Shown here one piece after another: positions 34,337 to 42,723 of a DNA stretch of 64,000 bases. Source of the stretch: Vibrio bivalvicida (GTDB taxonomy: Bacteria > Pseudomonadota > Gammaproteobacteria > Enterobacterales > Vibrionaceae). Where the stretch lies: positions 248,001 to 312,000 of the forward strand of contig NZ_LLEI02000043.1 of assembly GCF_001399455.2 (NCBI RefSeq). Reading direction: 5' to 3'. The translations under genes were made by a program, and so were the position numbers. A model generated the notes under the pieces. That model saw only the letters and a list, made by a program, of their open reading frames with translations. It was not told where the DNA came from and made no database searches. Numbering within the stretch: the first letter of the stretch is position 1; every line of letters begins with the position of its first letter.

Positions 34337-34551
34337 AAATAGTAAGCGACCTAGGAGGAAAAAATGGACATTCATAAACGTGAACAATTACTCAGTGCTT
34401 ACTACCGAACAAGGCTAGAGAGTAGCTCATCCTTATTAGAGAAGGTCGCGCTAATAGGCCTGATTCAACTTTTGAACTGGTAAAAATAAGCAGCACCTGA
34501 TGCAATAAGCTCCTGACCCCCAAGAACCGTTATCTGGTGCTGCTTTTTTGC
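34337..34551 (+). ncRNA. sgrS: Candidate SgrS small RNA
   Basis: Predicted transcript of about 215 bases, divergent from sgrR as in E. coli. A possible -10 (TATTAA, 34325-34330) precedes a short leader, the 39-codon sgrT-like gene, and a 3' part ending in a long-stem terminator. That stem is AAGCAGCACC (34488-34497) / GGTGCTGCTT (34536-34545) plus a T-run. The terminal loop holds GCTCCTGA (34509-34516), complementary to TCAGGAGC, the Shine-Dalgarno region I recall for E. coli ptsG. SgrS represses glucose PTS transporters via Hfq during phosphosugar stress. The transcript start is estimated. Confidence 0.75.
34364..34483 (+). CDS. sgrT: SgrT-like peptide encoded in SgrS
   Basis: This 39-residue peptide starts MDIHKREQLLSAYYRTRL and ends with a hydrophobic LIGLIQLLNW. 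AGGAGG lies six bases before the ATG. E. coli SgrT (43 residues) shows a comparable layout: QFYQHYFTAT near the start and LTMLEGLMQW near the end. SgrT inhibits glucose PTS permease activity directly. Homology is by eye and short, so context (inside a candidate sgrS next to sgrR) carries much of the weight. Confidence 0.72.
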   Translation: MDIHKREQLLSAYYRTRLESSSSLLEKVALIGLIQLLNW

Positions 34552-34553
34552 TA

Positions 34554-36563
34554 CTACATGGATTTATATAAGGTGATCCATCGCCCTCTATCTAAGCCAC
34601 TAATGTTGGCCCCTGTCACACTGCTTGCCTGAGACACGCCCGCGGGTAGCCAGGTGATTTCGATATTGTCGAACTGAGTGGCAACCTGTTGAGTGACTCC
34701 GGTTTTTTCGAGGATATAGCCGAAGTTTGAAGTGTTCCAGTTCATCCCTGGAGTGCTTGCCCACTGGTCTTTGAGCGAATTAGTGATTAACTGAGCCGCA
34801 ACTTTAAGTTTTGGTCCAGAGATATTGCTAAATTGCACATAGTCTAAGCCATTGTTTTTAACTGCGACAGCCTTGTTGTTAAGAACAATAAGTTCTTTGA
34901 CATCATTACCTGCTATAGCGATCTTTTTGATGGAACTGCGTGAGCTGTTGTTCAATATATACAAAGAACTATTTGTTACCGCTGCCGAGAACTTCCCATT
35001 AGGGGAAGATTTAAGTAGACGCACGGTGCCATCGACATCAAACGATTGAATTTGGTTAGCTGATGTGTTTTTTTCAACCCAAATGATTTTGTTACTCTTC
35101 AGACCAAATACCAACAGATTGTTAATTGCAAAGGCTGCGGTTGAAGCATTATTTACGCCAATTTCCTTAGGTGCGGTTGGTTTTAGAGTTTTAGAGTTAA
35201 GCAATACGGCATTTGCGTTTCCGCCGTCATCCACGACCAGTAACTCAGTCTCATCGAGAGAAGGGACGACGAGATTTTGGGTTGAACTAAGGGTGTAGCT
35301 TTGAGTTTCCATGGCGAGGGTGTCTGCGTTAAGTCTACGCAAATAGTCGTTAGAGCTAAATCCATCGTCCAGCTCTGCAATAATAGCTTTCTGTGAATAA
35401 AGTGGTTGAATCCAGTTGAAGTTGTCATTGAAGCAACGTTTCGCAGATAGATTGGTATCAGGGTTTGTTGGTACGGGCTTTGGCGTAGGAGGGACGGTAC
35501 TCCCTGAGGCACTCGCGTATGCGTCTACTTTCTTTATTGTCATCGAACGAGATTGAGTCGACTTGTCTTGTAAACTGGTTAAGAAAATACCGCTCGAACC
35601 CGTTGTATCACAAACAGTGCTGCGCATACTGACAGAACCTGTTTTAGGTTGATAAAGCTTGTAAGATTGAACACTGTTTAGTGCTGGTACAACCTGTACG
35701 AGCTGATGTGCTTTAGGCTGATAACCTAGCAGGTCGAGAATACTTCCGCCGTGTTTATGGTCGTCATCGTCATCGTCGTCATCTGAAGATGCCGAAGAGT
35801 AAGCGTCAATCGTGCGAGTTGCCAGTACTGCACGGTTTGAATTGGTGATATCAATCTGTTTGATGTTGTCTGTCGCGTCAACGTAGACAATTTTGCTATT
35901 CGCGGGGTTGAACGCAACCGATTTTGCTCCGACCAAGTCAGAATTGGCCTGTGAACCATGTATGGTAAGCTGGTTATCAAATGAAACATGCCTATTGGGT
36001 TGAGTTCTAAGGTCAAAGCCAGATAAGTCAAGCGTTTGATTAGCAATCATTACATCGACAGCATGGGCTATATTTACCAAAGGATTATGTTGTCCTTGAA
36101 CTTGTGCTTGGCGCAATGAATTTAGCAAAATCTCAGTCTGTTGTTTGGGTCCGTGAGTAGTAGACGCACTCGAAAAGTTAACCCCTAACTTATCTCCCAA
36201 CGCTGTTTGTAAATAGATTTCTGCGCTTTTAGGTTCACCTTTTAATGCTGGGTTAAACAGTACTTCATTGTAGATTAAAGTAGTGAACGGAGAGACGAGT
36301 TCTGAGTCTTTATGGGCTGTTAATATCGCCCCATTGTCATTAACGATTCGCGCATAGTTTCCGCTGTAAGAAATCTGCTGCTCAAGGGCGCTGCAAACGC
36401 CATCTGCGTCTGTGTCTGCACATTGAGGTAGGCCTGAATAACTATATACGTTTGATGTCGTAGTGGGAGTGTTTGAGTCACTAGAACTACCACCGCATGC
36501 GGAGAGCAACAGAGCACTCGATATACTGAGGGCTAAGTTGCATACTGTGTGTTTTTTGAGCAT
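34554..36563 (-). CDS. Lipoprotein, predicted beta-propeller-like, unknown function
   Basis: This 669-residue protein has a lipoprotein signal (LLLSACGGSSSD, Cys at residue 23). A short Cys-Asp module follows (QCADTDADGVC), then a helical region with ELVSPFTTLIYNEVLF (residues ~88-103), and a long beta-rich part with recurring motifs such as SKIVYVDATDNIKQIDI and NKIIWVEKNTSANQIQSFDV, suggestive of YncE-like propeller blades. An acidic stretch of eight Asp and HKHGG occurs near residue 260. It is divergent from another giant lipoprotein that shares the N-terminal layout. Function not recognised. Confidence 0.7.
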   Translation of the reverse strand: MLKKHTVCNLALSISSALLLSACGGSSSDSNTPTTTSNVYSYSGLPQCADTDADGVCSALEQQISYSGNYARIVNDNGAILTAHKDSELVSPFTTLIYNEVLFNPALKGEPKSAEIYLQTALGDKLGVNFSSASTTHGPKQQTEILLNSLRQAQVQGQHNPLVNIAHAVDVMIANQTLDLSGFDLRTQPNRHVSFDNQLTIHGSQANSDLVGAKSVAFNPANSKIVYVDATDNIKQIDITNSNRAVLATRTIDAYSSASSDDDDDDDDHKHGGSILDLLGYQPKAHQLVQVVPALNSVQSYKLYQPKTGSVSMRSTVCDTTGSSGIFLTSLQDKSTQSRSMTIKKVDAYASASGSTVPPTPKPVPTNPDTNLSAKRCFNDNFNWIQPLYSQKAIIAELDDGFSSNDYLRRLNADTLAMETQSYTLSSTQNLVVPSLDETELLVVDDGGNANAVLLNSKTLKPTAPKEIGVNNASTAAFAINNLLVFGLKSNKIIWVEKNTSANQIQSFDVDGTVRLLKSSPNGKFSAAVTNSSLYILNNSSRSSIKKIAIAGNDVKELIVLNNKAVAVKNNGLDYVQFSNISGPKLKVAAQLITNSLKDQWASTPGMNWNTSNFGYILEKTGVTQQVATQFDNIEITWLPAGVSQASSVTGANISGLDRGRWITLYKSM

Positions 36564-36725
36564 ATATAACCAATTATTTTATCAATTTCTAATGTACCTA
36601 GTATTTATCCCTACCATTTAATCACTAGGCAAAATAAAAGATCAAATGATATTGATAACAAATATCATTTAAATTAATATTCCCGCTCATTTCTGTGATT
36701 GTTTTATAAATTTGGAGTTTGAACG

Positions 36726-39700
36726 GTGGGAATACTGGTCAAAAAGCTTGGGGCTGGAGCCATATCGGTCGCGCTTATTGGGTGTGGTGGGGGAAGTGAA
36801 TCTGACAGCAAGTTAGCACCATCGGCAGAACCTACGGCAAGTCACCGTTTATCCGGCGTTGTTATGGATGGATACCTTGTTAACGCCAATGTTTGTCTAG
36901 ACAAAAACAAAAACTCAATTTGTGACAGCGGCGATGGATCCGTTGTCAAAACAAACTCTCAAGGCAAATATGAATTGCCGGTGGAAGGTAGTATTCAAGG
37001 CTATAGTATTCTCGTTGAAGCTGTGGCAAACCTAACCGTTGATTTGGATAATCCCAACCAGACAATTACCAAAGACTTTACCCTAGAGTCTCCGGCAACT
37101 CACTCTGATATTGTGAGCCCTATGACGTCAATGATTGCAAGCTTGGCACAGTTATCTGGAGAAAGCTTTGATCAGGCAGCTCGTACGCTTGCTGGTGAAC
37201 TCAACATTTCAGAAGATGTACTTAAATCTGACTATGTTTCTGGAACAAGTTCTGAAAGCCAACAGATCCACATGCTTGCCCGCGGAATTACTCGAGTGAT
37301 TCAATCGGCACAAGATGCGTCAAAAGATAATGGTGTGACTGAAGAGTTTGCTCGCAAAGGTTCAATGAATCGCCTAGCAACCTTAGATCTAACTGCGATG
37401 AAACAGCGCACTGATAAGCTGTCACATGGTGCTCAAAACGCAGAGCAAGCTTTGGATCAGATAGCTATTGACTACCGTGATGAACTTAAAGTCGACCATG
37501 CTGATATACAAGGTAGCACGGTCACTATGGTTCCACGCGCGCCGAAAAATGGTGTCATTAATGACTCTGCAGATACGTTTGATTGGACTATGGTAAAACC
37601 ATTTCGCTCGCTCTCTGACTATGAGTATTCGTTAGATGGCGGGGTCACTTGGACCACGGTAACGCAAAAACCGATCTCAGTAGGTGAAAGCGAAAAAGCG
37701 GTCGGTGCAGTTCAGATTCGTGTGGCTGCTAAACCTATTAAATTCATTGCTGCAGGTAAAGCGCTAGAATCATCGAAGGCGTTCACCGAGACTCAAGTGC
37801 CAACAGCACCAACCCTCCTTGTCGTGAATGACGCCAATAACATTTTTGACTGGCAACACTCGGCGGGTTTTGCGCGTCTTAGTGACTATGAATTCACAGT
37901 TGATGGTGGCCGTACATGGCACATTGTCAACGCTAAACCACAAAAGGTAGCGGATATCGCAATAGCGGCAGGTGACCTTAAGCTACGCGTGCGAGAAGAC
38001 TTTAACTCAGCACGCCCGGCAGGGTTAACAGCTAAGTCCGCTAAGCCGATGACGGTAACCCCAACAGCGCCAAGTGCACCAACATTGCTACGCGCCGATG
38101 ATAACGCGGATTTGTTTGAGATTCAGCTTGTTGCTGGTTTTGATGCATTGCAAAACTACCAAGTAAATTTAGGATCTGGGTGGCAGCAACTGACGTCTAA
38201 CCCTCACGTGGTGGGGAATGTCGCACTCAGCGCCAAGACAATCCGCGTACGTGTTAAAGCGAATCCGCTGGACGGTCGCCCTGTTGGTACAGAGCTGATT
38301 ATTGGCCAAGCTTTTACCAAAGTATTGAATAAACCGGCTTCTCCTACGTCGCCAGTAGTGGATGATGCTAATAACCAGTTTGGGTGGACACTAGTTTCCG
38401 GTTACCAACAACCAAACCTATATGAGCTCTCTATTGATGGTGGTCAAAGCTTCCAAGCAGTTACGACAAACCCTCAATCGATTCCTGACATTAACTACCA
38501 TGCCGGTAAAGTTTGCGTTCGCGTTAAAGCTGGGGCAAGCAATGCAACAGGCAGCTTACTGTGCAATGACAAACCATATACTGTAACCCCTATGGCGCCA
38601 GCAGCACCCACAAACGGTATTGTTAATGATGCCGCTAATACATTCGATTGGACTTGGGTTGCTGGTTTTGAGGCGGCAGCTGATTATGAAGTCAGTATTG
38701 AATCTGGTGATTGGGCTTCTGTAGTGAACAAACCTATCACGCTACAAGATCGCGCTTATGCGCAAAACAGTATTCAAATCCGTGTAAAAGCGAACCCACT
38801 CAATGGTCGCCCGGCTGGTACCGTTCTATCTAATAATTCTGTATTTACTAAGCAGCCTGATGCGCCAACCGCACCGACCAATTTAGTGGTAGACGATTAT
38901 GCCAACACACTAGATTGGGCTAATGTTGCTGGTTTTAGTGAATTGGCAAATTATGAATGGTCAGCAGATTCAGGTTCTAATTGGACACCTGCCCTCGTTA
39001 AACCTATTGTTGTTGGTGATATCGCGAAATCAATTGGTGTCGTTCAGGTCCGCGTTCGCGCCAATACTCACAATGGTATGCCAGCAGGTGCGGCAGCTTT
39101 TAACCCACAGCCGTTTACAGAGACACCAAAGTTACCTGCGCCAACAGGTGGCGAGATTAAAGTAGCGAACAACTCCATAGCGCCCAATATGATTGGTTGG
39201 GATTACGTCAATAGTGGTGAAAATTATAACAGACCTGAACATTACGAATTTACCGTTGATCAAGGAGCTACATGGAACGCGGTAACCAGCAATCCCCAGT
39301 TTGTTGGGCCTAAAGCTTACGACAAAAGTCATGTTGGTCTACGTATCAAGAAGAACGCTATCACAGGTAAAGATAATCCATCGGGAAGTGTTTTATGGGC
39401 TACGTCACTAACTGGACAATTTGGGCCTATTCAGTACGTACCGATGGCAAGCTGGAATCAGGCCTCTGGTTACAGTTTGTATAATGGTTGGAACACCTAT
39501 GATACGCAGTGCATTGCTGTGTATGGCAGTCAAGGTGATGGAGAGCCGACATTCTGGATGTATATCTCTGAATCGAATGCGGAAGAAGTGTTCGCCGAAG
39601 TCAATGCACTTAACAAGTGTGGTATCAAGCATTGGACTTTACCAAAAAAAACAGAAGTATTAACGCTGTCTACGCGGAGCCGTGATACGTTGCCTAGCTT

Positions 39701-41579
39701 TGCTCGCTCATACTTGATTTCAGACTACTATACGGTTTGGGCTGATGAGGTTGGTAAAGCGGTTGCTTACAAAAATGGTTTAAAAGATACCTCGCCAAGT
39801 TATTACAGCAAATATGCATTTGTGAAATGGCAGTTGGCTACTGGTTCTGAACTTGTCGCCGATGTTACCTCGCAACTTAGTACGATTGACAGCTTCATCT
39901 CTCAACAAAGCGTCGAGTTAAGTTCTGCGAATAACTTCCTTTCAACGTGGGTGAATGACAACCAAAATTTGAGTAAAACTTATACTCAGTTGGGTTCTGA
40001 TGCTCATGCGAAACTAGCTTCTCTTCAGGCATTTGCTTCCAGTTGGAAGACAAAAAGAGAGCAACTCAAAGAGACGCTCGATAAACTAAAATTTGAAGCC
40101 CAAATAGCCCAGTCGCGTACAGATTATAAAAGTGCAAACTTTATCGTTAAAGTAACAGAGTACACGAGCAAATTTAACCAACTGGCAAATAATAACAACG
40201 CCTTGGATGGCTTTATTGAGGCTTATGTATTTGCCAACAAGTTAGCATTGATTCAGCAACATGCGGTCACGATGACTTCTGCTAAATCGGTATTGCAAGC
40301 TGCAAGTACTGGCAGTGCGATTCATCAAGCAACGATGAGCCTCTACGCTGCACTCTATGATCTAGAAAAAGGCTATGCGACAACTGATGCCCTAGAGAGT
40401 AGGCTCAGTACAGCGCTTGCGAGCATTAATAGTCAATATGTAGGATTGATCACTTCTATCAACGCTTTATTGAATGAGCTGAAATCAACCATTGCTCTAC
40501 ATAATGTTGACACATTGTACACAACAGCAATTGATGGGCTAAATCGTGCTCACAATACGGGGTATGTTGTTTCTCAATCAGACGCCATGATAGAAGGAAG
40601 CTTTGCCAAATTAGATCTGCTTGGTCGATATTTACCTAAAGCGGCGACATACGCTCAAGGTTGGCGTTGTGTTCTTGATACCCGTCAAGCTGGTAAGAAG
40701 CGTATTTGGACGCTATTACAAGACGGCTTACCAAATGGCAAAGATGAAATGGTTTATAACGGTCAAGGCGCAGATATACCGTCCCTATTGGGGACAGGTG
40801 GCAGACTAGAATCAGTTAAGAGTAGCCGCATGTGTGGCTATAGTGATTGGGTTGTTCCTCACCCTTCGCAGCTTGAAACTCTAGCGACAGCGACTGTATC
40901 TGGCCTGCAAGGTGCTAGTACGACGGTTGATGTCAATGTGTTCCCTAATCATAAAGCACTTCTCGCAGAATACGATAAGTCTCACTACAGCGGAGGGACC
41001 CGATTCTACTATTGGAGTAATGCTGCTAGGAGTTCGTCACGTCAATATGCCTATGTTTTCGCTAGTAAAAGTGAAAGTCCAGGCACACGAATCTTTGAAG
41101 TTGACGGTGATACCTATGATCAATATGTGACTGTTGCGAGATTAATGCGTGAAGACCCCGTTGCTTGGGAATTCCTTGCTCAAAACGGGACTGTTGTAAC
41201 TGATCGTTCTGCAGCTGTATGTGCGAGGAACCCCGATACAGGTTATGTGTGGCAGTTATTTCAGAGCACTAATGCAGATGAGCGTTACAAGTCGTACAGA
41301 GATGTACAGTCAGAGATTACCCGTCTGAATGCTGGTACCTGTGGTTTAAAAACCTGGGCTCTTCCGACTCAGGAGGAACTGAAAGCTCTGATTCCGGTTA
41401 ACGCGGCTGTGTTCCCTTATGCCTCCCCAAGTGACACACATTACGCTCACCACGAGAAATACCTGACGAGTGGCGCTACTTCAAGTAGATACGAAGCCAT
41501 TGAAGTTCAATTAGGTGAATCTTCTTCTGGCTACAGTGGAAGTTCTTATGAGTATCTTTATCGCTTAGTCGCCAAATAA
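36726..41579 (+). CDS. Giant repeat-containing lipoprotein with DUF1566-like modules
   Basis: This 1617-residue cell-envelope protein starts at GTG 36726 after GGAG. It has a lipobox (ALIGC, Cys 20), then NVCLDKNKNSICDSGDG (~55-71) with QGKYELPVEGS, a helical SPMTSMIASLAQLSGESFD region (~131-149), and seven repeats of about 88 residues (~271-895). Each repeat follows the pattern AP-x(5)-DDANNxFDW, AGF, DYExSxDGG, W, kP, vRVKA, GRPAGT. Residues ~1045-1300 are mostly helical. Three Cys/Trp modules with CG-x4-W-x-(L/V)-P lie at 965, 1370 and 1539. No enzymatic domain seen; adhesin-like or surface role inferred from architecture and position before the tad locus. Confidence 0.75.
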   Translation: MGILVKKLGAGAISVALIGCGGGSESDSKLAPSAEPTASHRLSGVVMDGYLVNANVCLDKNKNSICDSGDGSVVKTNSQGKYELPVEGSIQGYSILVEAVANLTVDLDNPNQTITKDFTLESPATHSDIVSPMTSMIASLAQLSGESFDQAARTLAGELNISEDVLKSDYVSGTSSESQQIHMLARGITRVIQSAQDASKDNGVTEEFARKGSMNRLATLDLTAMKQRTDKLSHGAQNAEQALDQIAIDYRDELKVDHADIQGSTVTMVPRAPKNGVINDSADTFDWTMVKPFRSLSDYEYSLDGGVTWTTVTQKPISVGESEKAVGAVQIRVAAKPIKFIAAGKALESSKAFTETQVPTAPTLLVVNDANNIFDWQHSAGFARLSDYEFTVDGGRTWHIVNAKPQKVADIAIAAGDLKLRVREDFNSARPAGLTAKSAKPMTVTPTAPSAPTLLRADDNADLFEIQLVAGFDALQNYQVNLGSGWQQLTSNPHVVGNVALSAKTIRVRVKANPLDGRPVGTELIIGQAFTKVLNKPASPTSPVVDDANNQFGWTLVSGYQQPNLYELSIDGGQSFQAVTTNPQSIPDINYHAGKVCVRVKAGASNATGSLLCNDKPYTVTPMAPAAPTNGIVNDAANTFDWTWVAGFEAAADYEVSIESGDWASVVNKPITLQDRAYAQNSIQIRVKANPLNGRPAGTVLSNNSVFTKQPDAPTAPTNLVVDDYANTLDWANVAGFSELANYEWSADSGSNWTPALVKPIVVGDIAKSIGVVQVRVRANTHNGMPAGAAAFNPQPFTETPKLPAPTGGEIKVANNSIAPNMIGWDYVNSGENYNRPEHYEFTVDQGATWNAVTSNPQFVGPKAYDKSHVGLRIKKNAITGKDNPSGSVLWATSLTGQFGPIQYVPMASWNQASGYSLYNGWNTYDTQCIAVYGSQGDGEPTFWMYISESNAEEVFAEVNALNKCGIKHWTLPKKTEVLTLSTRSRDTLPSFARSYLISDYYTVWADEVGKAVAYKNGLKDTSPSYYSKYAFVKWQLATGSELVADVTSQLSTIDSFISQQSVELSSANNFLSTWVNDNQNLSKTYTQLGSDAHAKLASLQAFASSWKTKREQLKETLDKLKFEAQIAQSRTDYKSANFIVKVTEYTSKFNQLANNNNALDGFIEAYVFANKLALIQQHAVTMTSAKSVLQAASTGSAIHQATMSLYAALYDLEKGYATTDALESRLSTALASINSQYVGLITSINALLNELKSTIALHNVDTLYTTAIDGLNRAHNTGYVVSQSDAMIEGSFAKLDLLGRYLPKAATYAQGWRCVLDTRQAGKKRIWTLLQDGLPNGKDEMVYNGQGADIPSLLGTGGRLESVKSSRMCGYSDWVVPHPSQLETLATATVSGLQGASTTVDVNVFPNHKALLAEYDKSHYSGGTRFYYWSNAARSSSRQYAYVFASKSESPGTRIFEVDGDTYDQYVTVARLMREDPVAWEFLAQNGTVVTDRSAAVCARNPDTGYVWQLFQSTNADERYKSYRDVQSEITRLNAGTCGLKTWALPTQEELKALIPVNAAVFPYASPSDTHYAHHEKYLTSGATSSRYEAIEVQLGESSSGYSGSSYEYLYRLVAK

Positions 41580-41608
41580 TCCTCATTTCAAGAAAACTAT
41601 AACTAAAC

Positions 41609-41628
41609 CAGCCTCTTTTGGGAGGCTG
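41609..41628 (+). terminator. Weak hairpin between the giant lipoprotein and flp
   Basis: CAGCCTC / GAGGCTG with a 6-base loop, followed by ATTATCTCATTT rather than a clean T-run. Terminator function is uncertain. Confidence 0.45.
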
Positions 41629-41653
41629 ATTATCTCATTTCAGGAGTCTATTC

Positions 41654-41836
41654 ATGTTTAATAAGAAAAAACAACGCGGTGCAGCCGCGATTGAATACGC
41701 AATTTTAGCAGCAGCTATGTCGGTCGTTTTACTTTCGCTTGTTGGCGGAAGTGATGGAAAGCTAACCAAAGCTATCACAGGTGCTTACGAAACCGTTATT
41801 GAATCACTAGAGAAAACACAGGACTCAGGCGAATAA
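41654..41836 (+). CDS. flp: Flp-type pilin
   Basis: This 60-residue type IVb pilin precursor has a short basic leader (MFNKKKQRG) ending in the prepilin-peptidase Gly. The mature start is AAAIEYAILAAAMSVVLLSLVGG, with the Glu5-Tyr6 pair typical of Flp pilins and the single hydrophobic helix that builds the fibre. The C-terminus is short and charged. It is the first gene of the tad locus; a hairpin exactly at its stop codon separates it from cpaB. Confidence 0.93.
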   Translation: MFNKKKQRGAAAIEYAILAAAMSVVLLSLVGGSDGKLTKAITGAYETVIESLEKTQDSGE

Positions 41837-41844
41837 TTCGCCTG
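41826..41844 (+). other. Stem-loop at the flp stop codon
   Basis: Perfect 8-bp arms CAGGCGAA / TTCGCCTG; the loop is the TAA stop codon itself. No T-run follows. Likely an mRNA stabiliser or partial attenuator giving more pilin than assembly proteins. Confidence 0.6.
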
Positions 41845-41860
41845 CTCTATAGGAATTAGC

Positions 41861-42703
41861 ATGACAGCAAAACGTCTAATGGTGTTGTCTTTGGTCTTGT
41901 CGGTGGTCGGTATCGCAATACTACTACTCGGACAAGCCAATACTGTTGCACCTCTGCCGCAAAGTTCAAATGAACAATTTACGAAGGTATTGATCGCTAA
42001 ACATTCAATTCGTATTGGTCAGCCATTTACTCTTAATATGTTTAAGTGGAAAGAGATCTCAGAGCAAGAGTTAACTAATTATTTAGATTACATCACCGAG
42101 GAGCAGTTTTCGCGATTGTCGATAAAAGCGGGTATCGCACACATTGCGATTAAATCAGGCCAAGTGATGTCTTCAGCAGATCTAATTCGCCCTGAAGGTG
42201 GCGTTTCTATGGCTTACAACGTTCGTTCTGGCTATCGCGCTATTTCAGTTCCTGTTGATGAAGTGACCGCTAACTCTGGTTTCGTTCAGCCTGGAGATAA
42301 AGTCGATATATTGATGCTTGGCTCTCAAGTTAGCGAGCTAAAGAAGTACGATAACCTAGTTCAAGGTTTATACGTTACCACCATTGCAAAGGACGTGAGA
42401 GTCTTGGCGTTTAATGAGTTGTCCAGCTCTGAAAACTTTCAAAAGCAGCGTAGCTCCTACGGGGCTGATTTACCTGATAACAGCTCTGTTTCTCTAGAGG
42501 TAACGCCAGAGCAGGCAACGCAAATCGTTTTAGCCAATCAAATAGGTAAGTTGACGCTATCGCTACGCGGAGCTGACGAAATTGATGCCGAGATAGAACA
42601 GCCATTTACCGTTACTTCAAAGCTGATCAACCCAGACAGCCAGCAGGTCGCGCCTAACGTTGGATTGATCCAGCTCAGACCCAATTCAGTCAAAAGTAAT
42701 TAG
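41861..42703 (+). CDS. cpaB: Flp pilus assembly protein CpaB/RcpC
   Basis: This 280-residue periplasmic or membrane-anchored assembly protein has an N-terminal helix (LMVLSLVLSVVGIAILLLG). An SAF-type domain follows (TKVLIAKHSIRIGQPFTLNMFKW, residues ~41-63), then the RcpC/CpaB core GYRAISVPVDEVTANSGFVQPGDKVDILM split over residues ~124-152, and VTPEQATQIVLANQIGKLTL. CpaB proteins contact the secretin and perhaps peptidoglycan. The gene follows flp by 24 bases and precedes the secretin gene by 20. Confidence 0.92.
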   Translation: MTAKRLMVLSLVLSVVGIAILLLGQANTVAPLPQSSNEQFTKVLIAKHSIRIGQPFTLNMFKWKEISEQELTNYLDYITEEQFSRLSIKAGIAHIAIKSGQVMSSADLIRPEGGVSMAYNVRSGYRAISVPVDEVTANSGFVQPGDKVDILMLGSQVSELKKYDNLVQGLYVTTIAKDVRVLAFNELSSSENFQKQRSSYGADLPDNSSVSLEVTPEQATQIVLANQIGKLTLSLRGADEIDAEIEQPFTVTSKLINPDSQQVAPNVGLIQLRPNSVKSN

Positions 42704-42723
42704 TAGTGGTAGGAATTGAAACT

